From the NCBI GenBank assembly GCA_963798445.1, contig CAWCTH010000003.1, forward strand, positions 496,001 through 560,000: a stretch of 64,000 bases of DNA. Reading direction: 5' to 3'. Of this stretch, positions 7,830 through 16,173 are shown piece after piece. Below the pieces are notes generated by a model, which saw nothing but the letters and a program-made list of their open reading frames with translations, was not told where the DNA came from and made no database searches. Source of the stretch: DASXAI01 sp963798445 (GTDB lineage: Bacteria; Actinomycetota; Acidimicrobiia; Acidimicrobiales; Ilumatobacteraceae). Both the position numbers and the translations under genes were made by a program. How positions within the stretch are numbered: position 1 is the stretch's first letter; every line of letters begins with the position of its first letter.

Positions 7830-9146
7830 GTGACCCCGAACCCCGTGAGCCCGAACATCCCGCCGAAGCCCATCTTCGAAGACACCGAAGAGGCTCTCAC
7901 CGAGGGCGATGACTACGTCCGCGGCGTCGGCACCACCCGCTCGGCCCTCGCCCACCGCGAGTTCCGGCTCATGTGGCTGGGGTCGTTCGCCTCCAACATC
8001 GGCACGTGGATGCAGACGGTGGTGCTCGGGTCGTACGCGTTCAAGCTCACCGGCTCGAGCGTGTTCGTCGGCGCGCTGGCCTTCGCCCAGTTGGGGCCGT
8101 TGCTGCTGCTGTCGGTCGTGGGCGGGATGGTGGCCGACGCCATCGACCGGCGCCGGCTCCTCATCGTCTTGCAGGCCGAGCAACTGGTGTTCTCGCTGGT
8201 GCTGGCGTTCATCGTGGCCAGCTCGGACAACCCGTCGCGGATACTGATCTTCGGCTGCGTCCTGGCCATCGGCATCGGCAACGCCCTGAACGCGCCGACC
8301 TGGGGCGCCGTGCTGCCCTCCCTCGTGGGACCTGAGGACCTGGGCGCCGCCATCGCCCTGAACTCCACGATGATCAACGGCAGCCGGGTGATCGGGCCGG
8401 TGATCGCCGGCATCCTCTACCCCATCTTGGGCGCGGCGTGGATCTTCACCGCCAACGCCCTGACCTACGTCTTCGTCATCGGGGCCTTGCTGATCGTGCG
8501 CTTCCCGGCCGTTCCCCGCGCCGCCGAGCGCGGTTGGCAGCGGCTCATGGGCGGCTTCCAGGTGGCGCGCCACAACCCCATCGTCGGGCGCATCCTCCTC
8601 ACGCTGGCCGTGTTCTCGCTCTTCTCCCTGCCGTTCGTGAGCCTCTTCCCGGCCATCGTCGAGCGCGACCTCGGCGTCGAGTCCGACAGCCTCGCCTACG
8701 GCCTCTTGTATGCGGTGTTCGGGCTGGGCGCCTGCGCCGGCGCGCTGTCGATCGGGACCGTGCTGGCCGGGGCGGTAAAGATGCGCCTCGTGCGGCTCGG
8801 GCTGCTCGGCTTCGCCGTGTCGATGGCGGTCTTCGGGCTGCTGCGGGTGCCGGCACCCGCCTACCCCGCCGTCTTCGTGCTGGGGGCGGTCTACTTCGGC
8901 ACCACGACGTCGATGCTCACCGTGCTCCAGTCGGTGCTCAGCGACGAGGTCCGGGGCCGCGTCATGGCGCTGTGGTTCATGGCCTTCGGCGGCATGGTGT
9001 CGCTGGCCGGCCTCGCCTTCGGCCCCGTGCTCGACGCCACCGACGGCACCGTCGTGCTGGGCATCGGGGCGATCGTCGCCGCGCTGCTGGCGTGGTGGTG
9101 CGATCTGCCTCGCTTGGCCCGCCGGGTCGGAATCGATCCGGTCTGA
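7830..9146 (+). CDS. MFS transporter, MFS_3 (enterobactin-exporter-like) family
   Basis: A 438-residue transporter with about 12 membrane helices. After a hydrophilic N-terminus, FRLMWLGSFASNIGTWMQTV begins helix 1, as in the MFS_3 group (EntS-like exporters). The loop motif between helices 2 and 3 is GGMVADAIDRRRLL, close to the MFS motif A. The second half repeats this in LSDEVRGRVMALW. Substrates of this group range from siderophores to drugs and cannot be predicted here. It uses a GTG start, and its stop overlaps the next ATG by one base (TGATG), so it is coupled with the hydrolase. Confidence 0.85.
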   Translation: MTPNPVSPNIPPKPIFEDTEEALTEGDDYVRGVGTTRSALAHREFRLMWLGSFASNIGTWMQTVVLGSYAFKLTGSSVFVGALAFAQLGPLLLLSVVGGMVADAIDRRRLLIVLQAEQLVFSLVLAFIVASSDNPSRILIFGCVLAIGIGNALNAPTWGAVLPSLVGPEDLGAAIALNSTMINGSRVIGPVIAGILYPILGAAWIFTANALTYVFVIGALLIVRFPAVPRAAERGWQRLMGGFQVARHNPIVGRILLTLAVFSLFSLPFVSLFPAIVERDLGVESDSLAYGLLYAVFGLGACAGALSIGTVLAGAVKMRLVRLGLLGFAVSMAVFGLLRVPAPAYPAVFVLGAVYFGTTTSMLTVLQSVLSDEVRGRVMALWFMAFGGMVSLAGLAFGPVLDATDGTVVLGIGAIVAALLAWWCDLPRLARRVGIDPV

Positions 9147-9877
9147 TGCTGCGAGCCCTGAACGACGGCCTCTTCGGTGAGCAATTCGGCGAGGAGCCGG
9201 CCGCCGTGCTGGCGCTGCCCGGCTGGATGCGGTCGCGTCGTGACTTCGCCCAGGTGCTCGACGGCTACGACGCCCTCGCCCTCGACCTGCCGGGTTTCGG
9301 GGGGGCCTCGCCCGAGCCGGCGGCGGCCACTGGCGCCGCGGGCTACGCCGACCTGGTGGCGCCGGCGCTGGACGCCTGCGCGGCGCGGGTCGTGGTACTG
9401 GGCCACTCCTTCGGCGGACGGGTCGCCGTCAACCTGGCCGCCACCCGTCCCGATCGTGTCGCCGCACTCGTCCTGACCGGTGTCCCCCGCCTGGTGGCGC
9501 CCGACACGGTGCCGTCGCCGTCGGCCGGCTACCGGCTGCTGCGCTGGCTCCACCGCCGCGGCATCGTGAGCGACGACCGCATGGAAGCCCTGCGGCGCCA
9601 GCGCGGGTCCGATGACTACCGCAACGCCACCGGCGTGATGCGCGACACCCTGGTGATCGCCGTGAACGAGCACTACGAGGACGTGCTGCCGGCCGTCATC
9701 TGCCCGGTGGAACTGGTGTGGGGCGACGACGACACGGCTGCGCCCCTGACCATCGCCGAACGGGCGGTGTCCCTGTTCGGGGCGGGGGCAACGCTTACGA
9801 TCGTGCCCGGCGCCGGCCACCTCACGCCGCTCACGGCGGCGCCGGCGCTCCGAGCGGCACTCGACCGCCACCTCTAA
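9146..9877 (+). CDS. Alpha/beta-hydrolase
   Basis: A 243-residue single-domain alpha/beta-hydrolase. The catalytic triad can be seen: nucleophile elbow GHSFGG (Ser near residue 91), acid in WGDDDT (near 193), and His in GAGHLTP (near 222). The oxyanion region is LPGWMRSRRDF near 27. The protein lacks a signal peptide and is cytosolic. It starts inside the stop codon of the MFS gene, so both are made together; an esterase or lactonase acting on the transported compound is possible but is inference. Homology alone does not give the substrate. Confidence 0.85.
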   Translation: MLRALNDGLFGEQFGEEPAAVLALPGWMRSRRDFAQVLDGYDALALDLPGFGGASPEPAAATGAAGYADLVAPALDACAARVVVLGHSFGGRVAVNLAATRPDRVAALVLTGVPRLVAPDTVPSPSAGYRLLRWLHRRGIVSDDRMEALRRQRGSDDYRNATGVMRDTLVIAVNEHYEDVLPAVICPVELVWGDDDTAAPLTIAERAVSLFGAGATLTIVPGAGHLTPLTAAPALRAALDRHL

Positions 9878-9926
9878 GTCCGTCCCGTCCGTTTCGCTCT
9901 AGCGCTGCTGCTCAGACTCCTTCACC

Positions 9927-11450
9927 GTGGACCTCACCATCCCGATCCTGTGCCTCGTCGCCTCGCTGGTGACCGCGCCGCGCTGGTTGCGCATCGCCCA
10001 GCGCGAGCACTACCTCCCCCGCTCGGTGACCCGCTTCGCCATCCGCTGGTGGAGCACCGGCCAGACCAACCTCCTGCTGGCGGCGGCGGCCGTGACGGCG
10101 TCGCTCAGCGCCTTCACCCTGTCGGTGATGGGCCTCATCACGGCCGCCATCGTGGTGGGGGCACCGATCGGCCTGGGACTGCGCGGCCGCACGTCGAAGC
10201 TGGCCTGGACCCGGCGGCTGCGCACCACCGGGGCCGTGTTCGTGGTGCTCGACGTCGCGCTGTTCCTGTTGACCAGTACCACCGATACGAGCGCGGCGCT
10301 GGCGTCGATGCTGTGCTTCCTCCAGCCCGTGGTGGTGGATCTGGCGCTGCTGCTCACCCTCCCGTTCGAGCGCCTGGCCGCGCGGCGGTGGGTGCGACGC
10401 GCCGAGAAACGACTGCGGGCCGCGTCGCCCGTCACGGTCGCCATCACCGGTTCGTTCGGGAAGACGACGACCAAGCTGTACGTGCGTCACCTCGTGGCCG
10501 GGCAACGGTCGGTGCTGGCCAGCCCGGCCAGCTTCAACAACACCAGCGGCCTCGCCCGCACGCTCAACGAGCATCTCACGCCGGGCACCGAGGTCTTCGT
10601 GGCCGAGATGGGCACCTACGGCCCCGGCGAGATCCGCAAGATGTGCGCGTGGGTGCAGCCGAGCATCGGGGTCATCGTCAACATCGGGCCGGTGCACCTG
10701 GAACGGATGCGGTCACTGGACGGCGTCGTGAAGGCGAAGGCCGAGATCACCGACAACGTGCAGACGGCGGTGCTCAACGTGAGTGCACACGGGCTGGCCG
10801 AACTGGCCGACCGGTTGGCGGCTGGGGGCAAGCAGGTGGTGCGCGTGGCGACAGCGCCGATACCCGGTGCCGATGTGGTGGTGATCGACGACGGCGAGGG
10901 CAACCTCGAGGTGACCGCCGGCGCGCATCATCACCACATTCCGGCGTCGACGGCCCAGGCGGCCAACGTCGCGGCCGCCGTAGGCGTGGTGGTGGCCCTT
11001 GGCCTCGACGTGGCATCCGCACTCGCCCGGCTCGACTCGTTGCCCGTCGCCGACCATCGTCAGGAGGTCAGCCACAGCGCCACGGGCGTGATCGTCATCG
11101 ACAACACCTTCTCGTCGAACCCGGCCAGTGCGGCGGCCTCGCTGGCGCTGGTACGGCGCCTGTCCGACCACGGCGCCCGTTCCGTCGTGGTCACACCCGG
11201 CATGGTGGAGCTGGGCCGGCTGCAGCGGGTGGAGAACCGCCAGTTCGCCGTGGCCGCCGACGACGCCGCCACCGACCTCGTCATCGTGGGCCAGACCAAC
11301 CGCAAGGCGCTGGTGGAAGGGGCCACCCATCGCGACATCCAGATACACCTGGCCGCCACCCGGGACAAGGCGGTGGCATGGGTGCGGGGCACCCTCACCG
11401 ACGGCGACGTGGTGCTGTACGAGAATGACCTCCCCGACCACTACCCGTAG
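9927..11450 (+). CDS. Membrane-anchored MurF-like Mur ligase
   Basis: A 507-residue protein with two parts. Residues 1-135 hold about four membrane helices (LTIPILCLVASLVTA, LLLAAAAVTASLSAFTL, GLITAAIVVGAPIGLGL, AVFVVLDVALFLL). From residue 165 on it is a Mur ligase with the ATP loop TGSFGKTTTK, the FNNTSGLARTL and AEMGTYGPGEI blocks and NIGPVHLERM. It then has the C-terminal Mur domain with IDNTFSSNPAS and VTPGMVELG. These fit MurF-like enzymes that add a dipeptide or amino acid to an activated carrier. Canonical MurF has no membrane domain, so a lipid-linked acceptor is likely. A GTG start is used. It lies four bases upstream of a D-Ala-D-Ala ligase-like gene. Confidence 0.85.
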   Translation: MDLTIPILCLVASLVTAPRWLRIAQREHYLPRSVTRFAIRWWSTGQTNLLLAAAAVTASLSAFTLSVMGLITAAIVVGAPIGLGLRGRTSKLAWTRRLRTTGAVFVVLDVALFLLTSTTDTSAALASMLCFLQPVVVDLALLLTLPFERLAARRWVRRAEKRLRAASPVTVAITGSFGKTTTKLYVRHLVAGQRSVLASPASFNNTSGLARTLNEHLTPGTEVFVAEMGTYGPGEIRKMCAWVQPSIGVIVNIGPVHLERMRSLDGVVKAKAEITDNVQTAVLNVSAHGLAELADRLAAGGKQVVRVATAPIPGADVVVIDDGEGNLEVTAGAHHHHIPASTAQAANVAAAVGVVVALGLDVASALARLDSLPVADHRQEVSHSATGVIVIDNTFSSNPASAAASLALVRRLSDHGARSVVVTPGMVELGRLQRVENRQFAVAADDAATDLVIVGQTNRKALVEGATHRDIQIHLAATRDKAVAWVRGTLTDGDVVLYENDLPDHYP

Positions 11451-11453
11451 GAC

Positions 11454-12581
11454 GTGAACGTGGCCCGACCGGCCGTCATCTTCGGAGGCCCCTCCCCCGA
11501 ACACGACATCAGCATCCTGTCCGGCCTCCAGTCGGCGCGCGCCCTCGCGAGTGCCGGCCTGGACCCGGTGGCGATCTACTGGGCCAAGACGGGCGACTTC
11601 CTGCTGGTTCCCGCGCTGCTCGAGGCCAAGGACTACCTCACCGGGCTTCCGGCCAAGGCTCAGCGCCTGGAGCTGGTGGCGCGGCCCGGCGGCGGCTTCG
11701 TGGTGGAGGGCAGCGGCCTGTTCAAGAAGGCCTCGCCGCTGGAGATCAGTGCCGTGGTGAACGCCTGCCACGGCGGACCCGGCGAAGACGGCACCCTGCA
11801 GGCGGCACTCGATCTGGCCGGCGTCCGGTACACCGGCCCGTCGGCCGCTGGGGCGGCGCTCGGCATGGACAAGCTGGCCTTCGGCGGCGTGATGGTGGCG
11901 GCGGGTCTGGCGTCGCTGCCGCGGGAACCGTTCCGTGCCGACGGTCCCGAGCCGGCGTTCCCGGGGCCGTACATCGTGAAGCCGCGCTTCGGGGGCTCGT
12001 CGATCGGCATCGAGATCACCGACGACCTGACCGCCGCCCGGGCCTTGGTGCGCACCTCGCCTCACTTCCGCGCCGGTGCCGTGGTAGAGCCGTACCTGCC
12101 CGACGCCGCCGACCTGAACGTGGCGGTGAAGACCTACCCGGATCTGCGGATCTCCGCCATCGAGAAGCCGCTGCGGGCGGGCACAGGCGTCTCCGGGCGG
12201 ATCTACACCTACGCCGAGAAGTACCTGGGCGGCGGTGAGGGCTTGTCGGGGGCGCCGCGGGAGCTGCCGGCGGTGCTACCCCCCGACATCTCGACGCGGG
12301 TGTTGGACCTCGCGTCGCGGGTGGCCGGCTTGGCGCTGGCGCGGGGCGTGCCCCGGATCGACTTCCTGTGGCGGGGCGACGACGTGTGGGTGAACGAGAT
12401 CAACACCATCCCGGGGTCGATGGCGTTCTACTTCTGGTCGGCCGAGGGCGTCACGCCGGCGGCGCTGCTGGGCGACATGCTGGCCGAGGCGACCAGCGGC
12501 CCGGCGCGGCGCTACATCACCGAGGGCGCCGACGGCACCGCCCTGCGCTCGGCCGGCACGATCGCCGGCAAACTCGCCTGA
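11454..12581 (+). CDS. D-alanine-D-alanine ligase-like ATP-grasp enzyme
   Basis: A 375-residue ATP-grasp ligase. It opens with VIFGGPSPEHDISILSG, the Ddl first-substrate motif. It continues with ACHGGPGEDGTLQAALDLAG, where canonical Ddl has a similar HGxxGEDG block, then YIVKPRFGGSSIGIE for ATP binding and VNEINTIPGSMAFYFW for metal and second-substrate binding. Family members join two D-alanines or make D-Ala-D-lactate or D-Ala-D-Ser. The GTG at 11454 lies four bases after the Mur ligase stop. Product supply to that MurF-like partner is a natural reading. Whether this is the cell's housekeeping Ddl or a second one cannot be told from this window. Confidence 0.85.
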   Translation: MNVARPAVIFGGPSPEHDISILSGLQSARALASAGLDPVAIYWAKTGDFLLVPALLEAKDYLTGLPAKAQRLELVARPGGGFVVEGSGLFKKASPLEISAVVNACHGGPGEDGTLQAALDLAGVRYTGPSAAGAALGMDKLAFGGVMVAAGLASLPREPFRADGPEPAFPGPYIVKPRFGGSSIGIEITDDLTAARALVRTSPHFRAGAVVEPYLPDAADLNVAVKTYPDLRISAIEKPLRAGTGVSGRIYTYAEKYLGGGEGLSGAPRELPAVLPPDISTRVLDLASRVAGLALARGVPRIDFLWRGDDVWVNEINTIPGSMAFYFWSAEGVTPAALLGDMLAEATSGPARRYITEGADGTALRSAGTIAGKLA

Positions 12582-12600
12582 GCCCGCGCCGGCGCCCCTT

Positions 12601-12664
12601 TTCTGCACAGCCTGTGCGCGTAAGGGCGGCCCCACGCCGCAAGCGCACAGGCTGCGCGAAACGG
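12601..12664 (+). repeat. 60-bp palindromic repeat family, copy 1
   Basis: Hairpin with perfect 12-base arms CAGCCTGTGCGC (12608-12619) and GCGCACAGGCTG (12643-12654) around a 23-base loop, followed by the family tail GCGCGAAACG. Related copies lie at 13073-13131, 31480-31568, 31610-31698 and 60773-60832. It sits just after the Ddl-like gene and may also serve as its terminator. Confidence 0.8.
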
Positions 12665-12745
12665 TGCGCGGAACGTCCCGTCCCGGCGGTCGGATGGGCC
12701 GATGGGCGGATGGCCCGTGCGGGGGTTGGTACAGTCGCCGCGCTC

Positions 12746-12997
12746 ATGCAAACGCATCACTGCGCCGCCAACGACCACGAACGGTGCCCTGGGCACGGGG
12801 TGGTTGGCGTTGCCGGCCCCGGGCTACGGCCGGGACCACCGGTCCGCAGCGGCCGCCCCCTGCGCGATCTGCGACCGATCGGCGCCAGCGGCTTCGTGTG
12901 CACGTGCCGCTGTCACCGCGAGGGCGGTTCCGGTGTGCGCGAGCCGCGCCGGCCGGCGCCCTTCCTGGGACGAGCGACGGCCGGCCGCCAAGCCTGA
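12746..12997 (+). CDS. Small Cys/His-rich protein, possible zinc-binding
   Basis: An 83-codon frame opening at ATG 12746. It starts MQTHHCAANDHERCPGHG and later has GFVCTCRCHREG, giving a Cys-x7-Cys pair and a CxCxCH cluster about 35 residues apart. This spacing of Cys and His is typical of small actinobacterial proteins with a zinc-ribbon-like fold (HxxCPG ... CxCxCH), recalled from general pattern and not searched. The C-terminal 25 residues are Arg/Pro-rich and could be read-through into repeats. No clear Shine-Dalgarno is present. The frame lies in a 625-base stretch between the Ddl-like and TetR genes that otherwise holds only repeats. Confidence 0.4.
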   Translation: MQTHHCAANDHERCPGHGVVGVAGPGLRPGPPVRSGRPLRDLRPIGASGFVCTCRCHREGGSGVREPRRPAPFLGRATAGRQA

Positions 12998-13010
12998 AAG
13001 CCCCGCCCAA

Positions 13011-13072
13011 CCCGCCAGAACCCCGCCCAAGTCCCGCCAAACCCCGCCCAAGTCCCGCAAAACCCGCCCAAA
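13011..13072. repeat. Short direct repeats, about 20-bp period
   Basis: Three imperfect head-to-tail copies of a unit like CCCCGCCCAAGTCCCGCCAA lie directly beside a palindromic repeat copy. They are non-coding in appearance, C-rich on the plus strand, and lie downstream of the TetR gene on the opposite strand. Confidence 0.65.
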
Positions 13073-13131
13073 TCGCGCGGCCTGCGCGCTCGGGGGCGCT
13101 GGGGCGCGGTCGAGCGCGCGGGCTGCGCGGA
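13073..13131 (-). repeat. 60-bp palindromic repeat family, copy 2 (inverted)
   Basis: The inverse complement of the copies near 31.5 kb: it begins TCGCGCGGCCTGCGCGCTCG and ends CGAGCGCGCGGGCTGCGCG, with GGGGCGCTGGGGCGCGGT as the loop. Only a few bases differ from the reverse complement of the 31480 copy. It lies beyond the 3' end of the minus-strand TetR gene. Confidence 0.75.
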
Positions 13132-13206
13132 TGTGGGGCGGACGAGGTGCACCAACCCCGGCCGGGGCCGGCGGCGGGTGGCGACGACCAAGCCTGAGCC
13201 CCGGGG

Positions 13207-13809
13207 TCAGGCGGTGACGGCGGCGCGGACGAAGGCGAACAGCTCGCGGCGCAGTTGGCGCAACGCGCCCGGTGACGACACCAGCCCGACCGCCCGCTGC
13301 ACCTCCACCTCGGTCGCCACCCCCACCACCGTGGCGTACATGAACAGCAGGAGCAGCCGCGGGTCGGCGCGACGGATCGTCCCCGCCTGCATCTCCTCGG
13401 CCAGGAAGTCGACGGCCCGGTGCACCAGCGGCGAGACCCCCGCCTCCATCCGCGCCGCCACCTCGGGCCCGAGCCGGTTCGCCTCGCGCACCAGCCCGAG
13501 CAGGGCCGGGCGGCGCACCGCGAACCGGAACACCGTGCTCATCACCGTCTCTACCCGTCCGAAGCCTGGCGGGGTGCCCGTCAACGCCCCCTCCAGCGCC
13601 CCCCGGAGGTCGTCGGCGCTGCGCACCACGACCGCATCGAGCAGCGCCTCCTTCGACGGGAACCAGTACAGGATCGCCTGTTTCGTGAGGCCGAGCTCGG
13701 CCGCCAGCGCATCGAGCGACGTCGCCTCGTAGCCGCGCCGCCCGAACTGGGCGAGGGCGGCATCGAGGATGCGCTCGCTGGTCCTGCGGGGGGTCGTCGC
13801 CGGCGGCAC
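13207..13809 (-). CDS. TetR/AcrR family transcriptional regulator
   Basis: A 200-residue TetR regulator. Residues 10-58 form the DNA-binding domain (SERILDAALAQFGRRGYEATS, with the recognition helix in LTKQAILYWFPSKEALLD). The all-helical C-terminal part is the ligand pocket and dimer surface. It starts with GTG at 13809 and is transcribed away from the acyl-CoA reductase gene, only 24 bases apart. A palindrome in that gap is the likely operator for both genes. By family habit it would respond to an acyl-CoA or lipid, fitting the divergent lipid gene cluster. Confidence 0.92.
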   Translation of the reverse strand: MPPATTPRRTSERILDAALAQFGRRGYEATSLDALAAELGLTKQAILYWFPSKEALLDAVVVRSADDLRGALEGALTGTPPGFGRVETVMSTVFRFAVRRPALLGLVREANRLGPEVAARMEAGVSPLVHRAVDFLAEEMQAGTIRRADPRLLLLFMYATVVGVATEVEVQRAVGLVSSPGALRQLRRELFAFVRAAVTA

Positions 13810-13823
13810 TTACCACATGGTAA
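13810..13823. promoter_or_regulatory. Probable TetR operator shared by divergent genes
   Basis: The inverted repeat TTACC-ACAT-GGTAA sits in the 24-base space between the GTG of the TetR gene (13809) and the GTG of the reductase gene (13834). Its size and place fit an autoregulatory TetR site that would also block the lipid cluster. Both messages would be leaderless or nearly so. Confidence 0.6.
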
Positions 13824-13833
13824 ACAGGTCGCC

Positions 13834-16173
13834 GTGATCGCCGACGCCCTCGCGGGGAAGCGCATCGCGGTGACCGGCGCCACCGGGTTCCTCGGTACCG
13901 CCATCGTCGAACGCCTCATGCGAGCGGTGCCCGAGTGCGAGGTGGTGCTCCTGGTCCGAGCCGGTCGCCGCTCGACGGCGGCCCAGCGCGTCCAGCGCGA
14001 GGTCATCCGCAACGACGCCTTCGACCGCCTCCGCGCCGACGTCGGCGGGGCCAAGGCCCTCGACGAGATCGTGGCCCGGCGCCTCACGGTCATCACCGGC
14101 GACGTCGGCACCGACGGCCTCGGCCTGGACGCCGCCGACCGGGCGGTGCTGGCGTCGTGCGACATCGTGGTCCACTCGGCCGCCTCGGTGGCGTTCGACT
14201 CCCCGCTCGACGGCGCCGTCGAGGTGAACCTCCTCGGCCCGTCGCGCATCGTCGCCACGCTGAACGACCTCGGCGTGACCCCGCACATGGTGTCGGTGTC
14301 GACCTGCTACGTCGCCGGCAATCGCCGGGGGGCGGCACCCGAGGCGCTGGTGTCGGAGGGGCCGTTCGATCTCGGCGTCGACTGGCGCAGCGAGGTCGCC
14401 GCCGCCCGCCGCGCCCGCACCGATGCCGAAGACCAGAGCCGCTCCTCGGCCATGCTGGCCAAGTTCCGCAAGGGCGCCCGCCACGAGTTGGGGCCCGCCG
14501 GGTCGCCCGCCCTGGCCTCGAAGACCGAGCAGCTCCGAGAGCGTTGGGTGGCCGATCACATGGTGGCGGCGGGCATCGCCCGGGCCGTCAGCCTCGGCTG
14601 GCCCGACGCCTACGCCTACACCAAGGCAATGGGCGAGCAGGCGCTCATGGACAACCGGGGCGCCGTGCCGGTGTCCATCGTGCGGCCCTCCATCATCGAG
14701 TCGGCGCTGACCGACCCGAAGCCCGGCTGGATCCGCGGCTTCCGCATGGCCGAGCCCGTGATCATCTCGTACGCGCGCGGCTTGCTGAAGCAATTCCCGG
14801 GCGTTCCCGAGGGCACTGTCGACGTCATCCCGGTCGACCTCGTGGTGGGTGCGATCATGGCGGTGGCGGCGCTGGGGCCGGAGGCGGCGCCCCGCATCAC
14901 GCAGGCGGCGTCGGGCTCGGTCAACCCGTTGAAGTACCGCACCCTCGTCGACACCGCGCAGGCGTGGTTCATCGAGCACCCGCTGTACGACTCGGCGGGG
15001 CAGCCGATCGTGGTGCCCGAGTGGAGCTTCCCGGGCCGCGGCAAGGTGCAACGACAGCTCAACCAGGCCAAGACGTTCATCGAGCGGGGCGAGCGGGTGC
15101 TGCAGGCACTGCCGCTGCGGGGCAAGCAGGCGGCGCTGTCGGCGCGGCTGGAGGAACGCCGTCTCGAGGTCGACCGGGCGCTGTCGTACGTCGAGCTCTA
15201 CGGGGCCTACGCCGAGTGCGAGGCGATCTACCGTGTCGACAACCTCTTGGCGATGTGGGAGGGCCTCGACGAGGTCGACCGTCGCGACTTCGGCTTCGAC
15301 CCAAGGGTGATCGACTGGATCGACTACATCCGCCACACCCACCTCCCGTCGGTGGTGCAGCACGCCCGCGTCAAGACCACGCCTGGCAAGAGCCGGACCG
15401 AGTCGCGCTCCACCCGGCTGCGCGCCCAGGTGCTGGCGCCCGAGCGTCACATGGCGGCGTTCGACCTGGAGAACACCCTCATCGCCTCGAACGTGGTCGA
15501 GAGCTACTCGTGGCTCGCCACTCGACGGCTGCCGGTCGATGATCGGCTGCGCTTCATCGGCCGCACCGTGAAAGAAGCGCCCACGCTGCTGTCGCTCGAC
15601 CGCCGCGACCGGGGCGACTTCCTGCGGTACTTCTACCGCCGTTACGACGGCGCCCCGATCGACCAGATCGACGCCGACGCCGCCGAGCTCTTCAGCGCCC
15701 TCATCCTCACCAAGAGCTTCCCGGCCGGGATCCGGCGAGCCCGTGAGCACAAGCGCCTCGGGCATCGCACGGTGCTGATCACCGGAGCCCTGTCGTTCGT
15801 GGTGGAGCCCCTGCGGCCGCTGTTCGACGAGATCATCGCCGCCGAGATGTCCGTGAAGCCCGACGGCACCTACGCCGGTGAGCTCACCGACGTGCCGCCG
15901 ACCGGCGAGACCCGCGCCCAGCTGCTGTCGGACTACTGCGATGCCGAAGGGCTCAAGCTGTCCGAGAGCGTGGCCTACGCCGACTCCTCCTCGGACCTGC
16001 CCATGCTGGAAGCCGTCGGCTTCCCGGTGGCGGTGAACCCGGAGACACGGCTGGCGGCGCTGGCCCGGAAGCGGGGCTGGCTGGTCGAGGAGTGGGAGAA
16101 GGCCGCCGGTGGCCCGCGGCCCTTGCTGCCGATCGGGCCGCGGTGGCGCGAGCGCACGAGCGGGCACCGGTGA
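13834..16173 (+). CDS. Fused fatty acyl-CoA reductase-like SDR and HAD-IB phosphatase-like protein
   Basis: A 779-residue two-domain protein. Residues 8-400 are an extended short-chain dehydrogenase of the fatty acyl-CoA reductase type: VTGATGFLG cofactor loop near 13, HSAASVAFDSPL near 112, and active-site Tyr-Lys in YAYTKAMGE near 263. A male-sterility-type C-terminal region follows. Residues from about 540 are an HAD-IB domain: motif I FDLENTL (nucleophile Asp kept, but the usual second Asp is Glu), motif II ITGALS, then Lys in SVKPDG and acidic motif DSSSDLP. Known FARs reduce acyl-CoA to alcohol; the HAD part may dephosphorylate a lipid intermediate. It leads a coupled run with an alcohol dehydrogenase, a LarA-like protein and PlsC, pointing to lipid synthesis. 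Confidence 0.85.
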   Translation: MIADALAGKRIAVTGATGFLGTAIVERLMRAVPECEVVLLVRAGRRSTAAQRVQREVIRNDAFDRLRADVGGAKALDEIVARRLTVITGDVGTDGLGLDAADRAVLASCDIVVHSAASVAFDSPLDGAVEVNLLGPSRIVATLNDLGVTPHMVSVSTCYVAGNRRGAAPEALVSEGPFDLGVDWRSEVAAARRARTDAEDQSRSSAMLAKFRKGARHELGPAGSPALASKTEQLRERWVADHMVAAGIARAVSLGWPDAYAYTKAMGEQALMDNRGAVPVSIVRPSIIESALTDPKPGWIRGFRMAEPVIISYARGLLKQFPGVPEGTVDVIPVDLVVGAIMAVAALGPEAAPRITQAASGSVNPLKYRTLVDTAQAWFIEHPLYDSAGQPIVVPEWSFPGRGKVQRQLNQAKTFIERGERVLQALPLRGKQAALSARLEERRLEVDRALSYVELYGAYAECEAIYRVDNLLAMWEGLDEVDRRDFGFDPRVIDWIDYIRHTHLPSVVQHARVKTTPGKSRTESRSTRLRAQVLAPERHMAAFDLENTLIASNVVESYSWLATRRLPVDDRLRFIGRTVKEAPTLLSLDRRDRGDFLRYFYRRYDGAPIDQIDADAAELFSALILTKSFPAGIRRAREHKRLGHRTVLITGALSFVVEPLRPLFDEIIAAEMSVKPDGTYAGELTDVPPTGETRAQLLSDYCDAEGLKLSESVAYADSSSDLPMLEAVGFPVAVNPETRLAALARKRGWLVEEWEKAAGGPRPLLPIGPRWRERTSGHR

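Noticed and set aside
9146..9877. Reading the alpha/beta-hydrolase as the C-terminal domain of a much longer protein starting near 8438.
   Set aside because: The upstream part is a shadow of the MFS transporter frame; the ATG at 9146 gives the normal family start.
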